This document shows, piece by piece, positions 62,372 to 64,000 of a stretch of DNA of 64,000 nucleotides. The notes beneath the pieces are model-generated. The model searched no databases. It was given only the letters and a program-made list of their open reading frames with translations, and was not told where the DNA came from. The DNA comes from Antedon mediterranea. Its lineage: Eukaryota; Echinodermata; Crinoidea; Comatulida; Antedonidae. Both the position numbers and the translations under genes were made by a program. Where the stretch lies: positions 2,487,001-2,551,000 of the forward strand of contig NC_092677.1 in NCBI RefSeq assembly GCF_964355755.1, in the 5' to 3' direction. Numbering within the stretch: position 1 is the stretch's first letter; every line of letters starts with the position of its first letter.

Positions 62372-62546
62372 CTAGAATTGTAAAACATTATTATCAAATA
62401 AACAAAGGGGTAAAAAAGAAGATTAATGACCTTTCTATACATTTTAATGTCTTTAACAACATTTCCTTGACACATAGCAATATAAATATTAATGATACAA
62501 AAAAATTCATTTTTGTAGACTTTTAACGATCAGTTTTCATAACAAT

Positions 62547-62848
62547 AAGGGACCATGTGAAACGACATTTTGTTTCTCTTTAAAGCTCTGTCTATACACT
62601 ATTAAACAAAAAAAATGTGATTATTTTTACCCCATGTCATATCACTACCATATTTGGGCTTACAACTACTATATTTGGGCACATTAAACTAGTTTGATAG
62701 TGTAGACAGAGCATAACATATTTAGCAAGTTATTTTTGTAAATTACACATATGGTTTAGTGCAGTGACTTAAACTTCTAAATTAATAATTAAAAGCAGTA
62801 CAAAATGTAATTTTACTGCAGTAGAATCATTTTGAGATAATTCCTAGG
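62547..62848. mobile_element. MITE family B copy carrying a nested family A MITE
   Basis: AAGGGACCATGTGAAACGAC on the left; TTTTACTGCAGTAGAATCAT, TTTGAGATAATTCCTAG on the right; internal GTGCAGTGACTT. More diverged than the other copies. Confidence 0.6.
62582..62713. mobile_element. MITE family A copy nested in a family B MITE
   Basis: AAAGCTCTGTCTATACACTA on the left, TAGTTTGATAGTGTAGACAG AGC on the right, core ATGTCATATCACTACCATAT. It sits inside the family B element 62547-62848. Confidence 0.82.
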
Positions 62849-64000
62849 TCAACAACCTCTTAATAGGGATACCGAGAGCTGACTCCATTTTCATTACCAC
62901 GATTAAACAGCGCGCACGTTACTATGCGCGCAATGTCATTTACGCGGTGTTTTTTTACTTTGGTAAACACTTTTTATTAGGTAATTGTTCTGAAAATAAA
63001 TTAATTATAAATATATCATTTTGAGTATATATTTATTTACCTATTATTCTATAAGATCAAGTATTTTTTATTTCCATTTCATTCAACCAAAAATGTGAAT
63101 ATAGTGGTTAAAAGATCGTTATCGCCTAGCGCGTATAGCTTTTGTTTACTACGAAACCCTCGGAAGGCTCAATGACCTACCATTTCAACCTTATTTTTGT
63201 AGTTGAGCCTCTTATGACCTCAAAATGTTTTTTATTCCTACACCAAGATAATATAGTTCCACATACCATGTGCTTGTTACTAAGAAAAATATTAATTTTA
63301 ACTGCTAAAAAAACAATTTTATCCCGATATGAGGCCTTTATGATTCGAATATTTCATAGTAACAACCCATATACCATAAAAAATATCCGTTTAGTCCATT
63401 TTTTAAATAATTTTTGAAAAATTCCGAGGGGCTCAACTACAAAAACGCCATTTTATGGTATGATGTCATCGCAAGCCAATCAAACCTCCGCATTTGACCG
63501 CTCCGCAAGTCTCACGGTTGAACGATTTTGGATTCTCGCCCTTTGATTGGTTGACGCGATTCAACACACAGCGGAATAATTTTCTCGCGAGTGCCGTGAA
63601 GTCACATGGTGTCAGGCCTGTCCAATTACACAGGAAAATAATGCATTGAAATTCTTCGAACGAGGTTAAATAAACACTCTTTTTTATATAATAAATAAGT
63701 AATATCATATTTTATTGAATTTTACAATGTTGATATATAAAATATGTTACTTAAAATCGTGATTTTATATAATTATTTTTACGAAAAATGACTAGTTCAT
63801 ACAATTGTCGACTGAGGGCGCAATTTGTTTACATCGTTCGTGGCTAAAAACGATCATTTTCGGCGATGTTTTAAACCCTATATTTCGAAAACTACAAGTC
63901 ATATTTTCATAATTCTTTCTTTATTATAATATTGATACAAAATACTAACAGGCAATGTATAATTTGTTGGAAAAATATTAACTTTTAATTTTACATCGTT

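Larger units (their letters stand above)
62372..64000 (-). other. RhoGEF intron at the right edge
   Basis: Intron upstream of the first visible exon. Contains the nested MITEs at 62547-62848. At 63460-63610 a GC-richer patch has CCAAT and ATTGG motifs (63475, 63546) and a CRE-like TGATGTCA (63461). An inverted pair TTTTTGTAGTTGAGCC (63194) / GGCTCAACTACAAAAA (63430) spans about 220 bp and may mark a mobile element. No RGS-like exon was found. Confidence 0.6.

Noticed and set aside
63466-63708. RGS-like domain exon of the RhoGEF
   Set aside because: The 80-codon minus-strand frame has no RGS-like motifs and no suitable splice sites; the region looks like a GC-richer regulatory or repeat patch.

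Overview
The window is eukaryotic nuclear DNA from an animal: AT-rich, with short coding exons bounded by GT..AG introns, and dense in tandem repeats, MITEs, tRNA-derived SINEs and truncated LINEs. It carries parts of two conserved metazoan genes, both on the minus strand. Their make-up (a RhoGEF of the ARHGEF11/12 group that still has a C1 domain, as in Drosophila RhoGEF2, and an APP with vertebrate-like E1 exons) together with the repeat landscape suggests a marine invertebrate. An echinoderm or related deuterostome is my guess; nothing here proves it.

Gene 1 (minus strand, 24350 down to 656, continuing off the left edge) is the 5' part of an amyloid precursor protein gene. Exon 1 carries the start and signal peptide, exons 2 and 3 the growth-factor-like half of E1, and exon 4 the copper-binding half. 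All four join in frame. Introns 1 and 2 (7.5 and 15.2 kb) hold MITEs, SINE copies, LINE 3' ends and short minisatellites.

Gene 2 (minus strand, 62371 down to 29168, entering from the right edge) is an ARHGEF11/12-like RhoGEF. Twenty-one exons, joined here by matching splice phases, encode about 1300 residues: the linker after the RGS-like domain, a C1 zinc finger split over two exons, a Ser/acidic linker, the DH and PH domains, and a long tail with a coiled coil and a disordered region. The PDZ and RGS-like part should lie to the right of the window. A 27-nt microexon and an alternative first exon are plausible additions. The C-terminal end is unresolved. By family, the products are a membrane glycoprotein (APP) and a G12/13-coupled RhoA exchange factor; nothing suggests they act together.

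The unusual material is mostly repeat biology inside the RhoGEF introns. It includes a 42-bp minisatellite that repeats an authentic 5' splice site about ten times; a 1.1-kb array of 25-bp units beside the 949-nt exon; a MITE whose interior has become a 21-bp minisatellite; a small DNA transposon with a Myb/SANT-like reading frame inside another minisatellite; a hairpin with 56-bp arms; and MITEs nested in MITEs. No CRISPR array, rRNA, intact tRNA gene or bacterial-type operon was seen.
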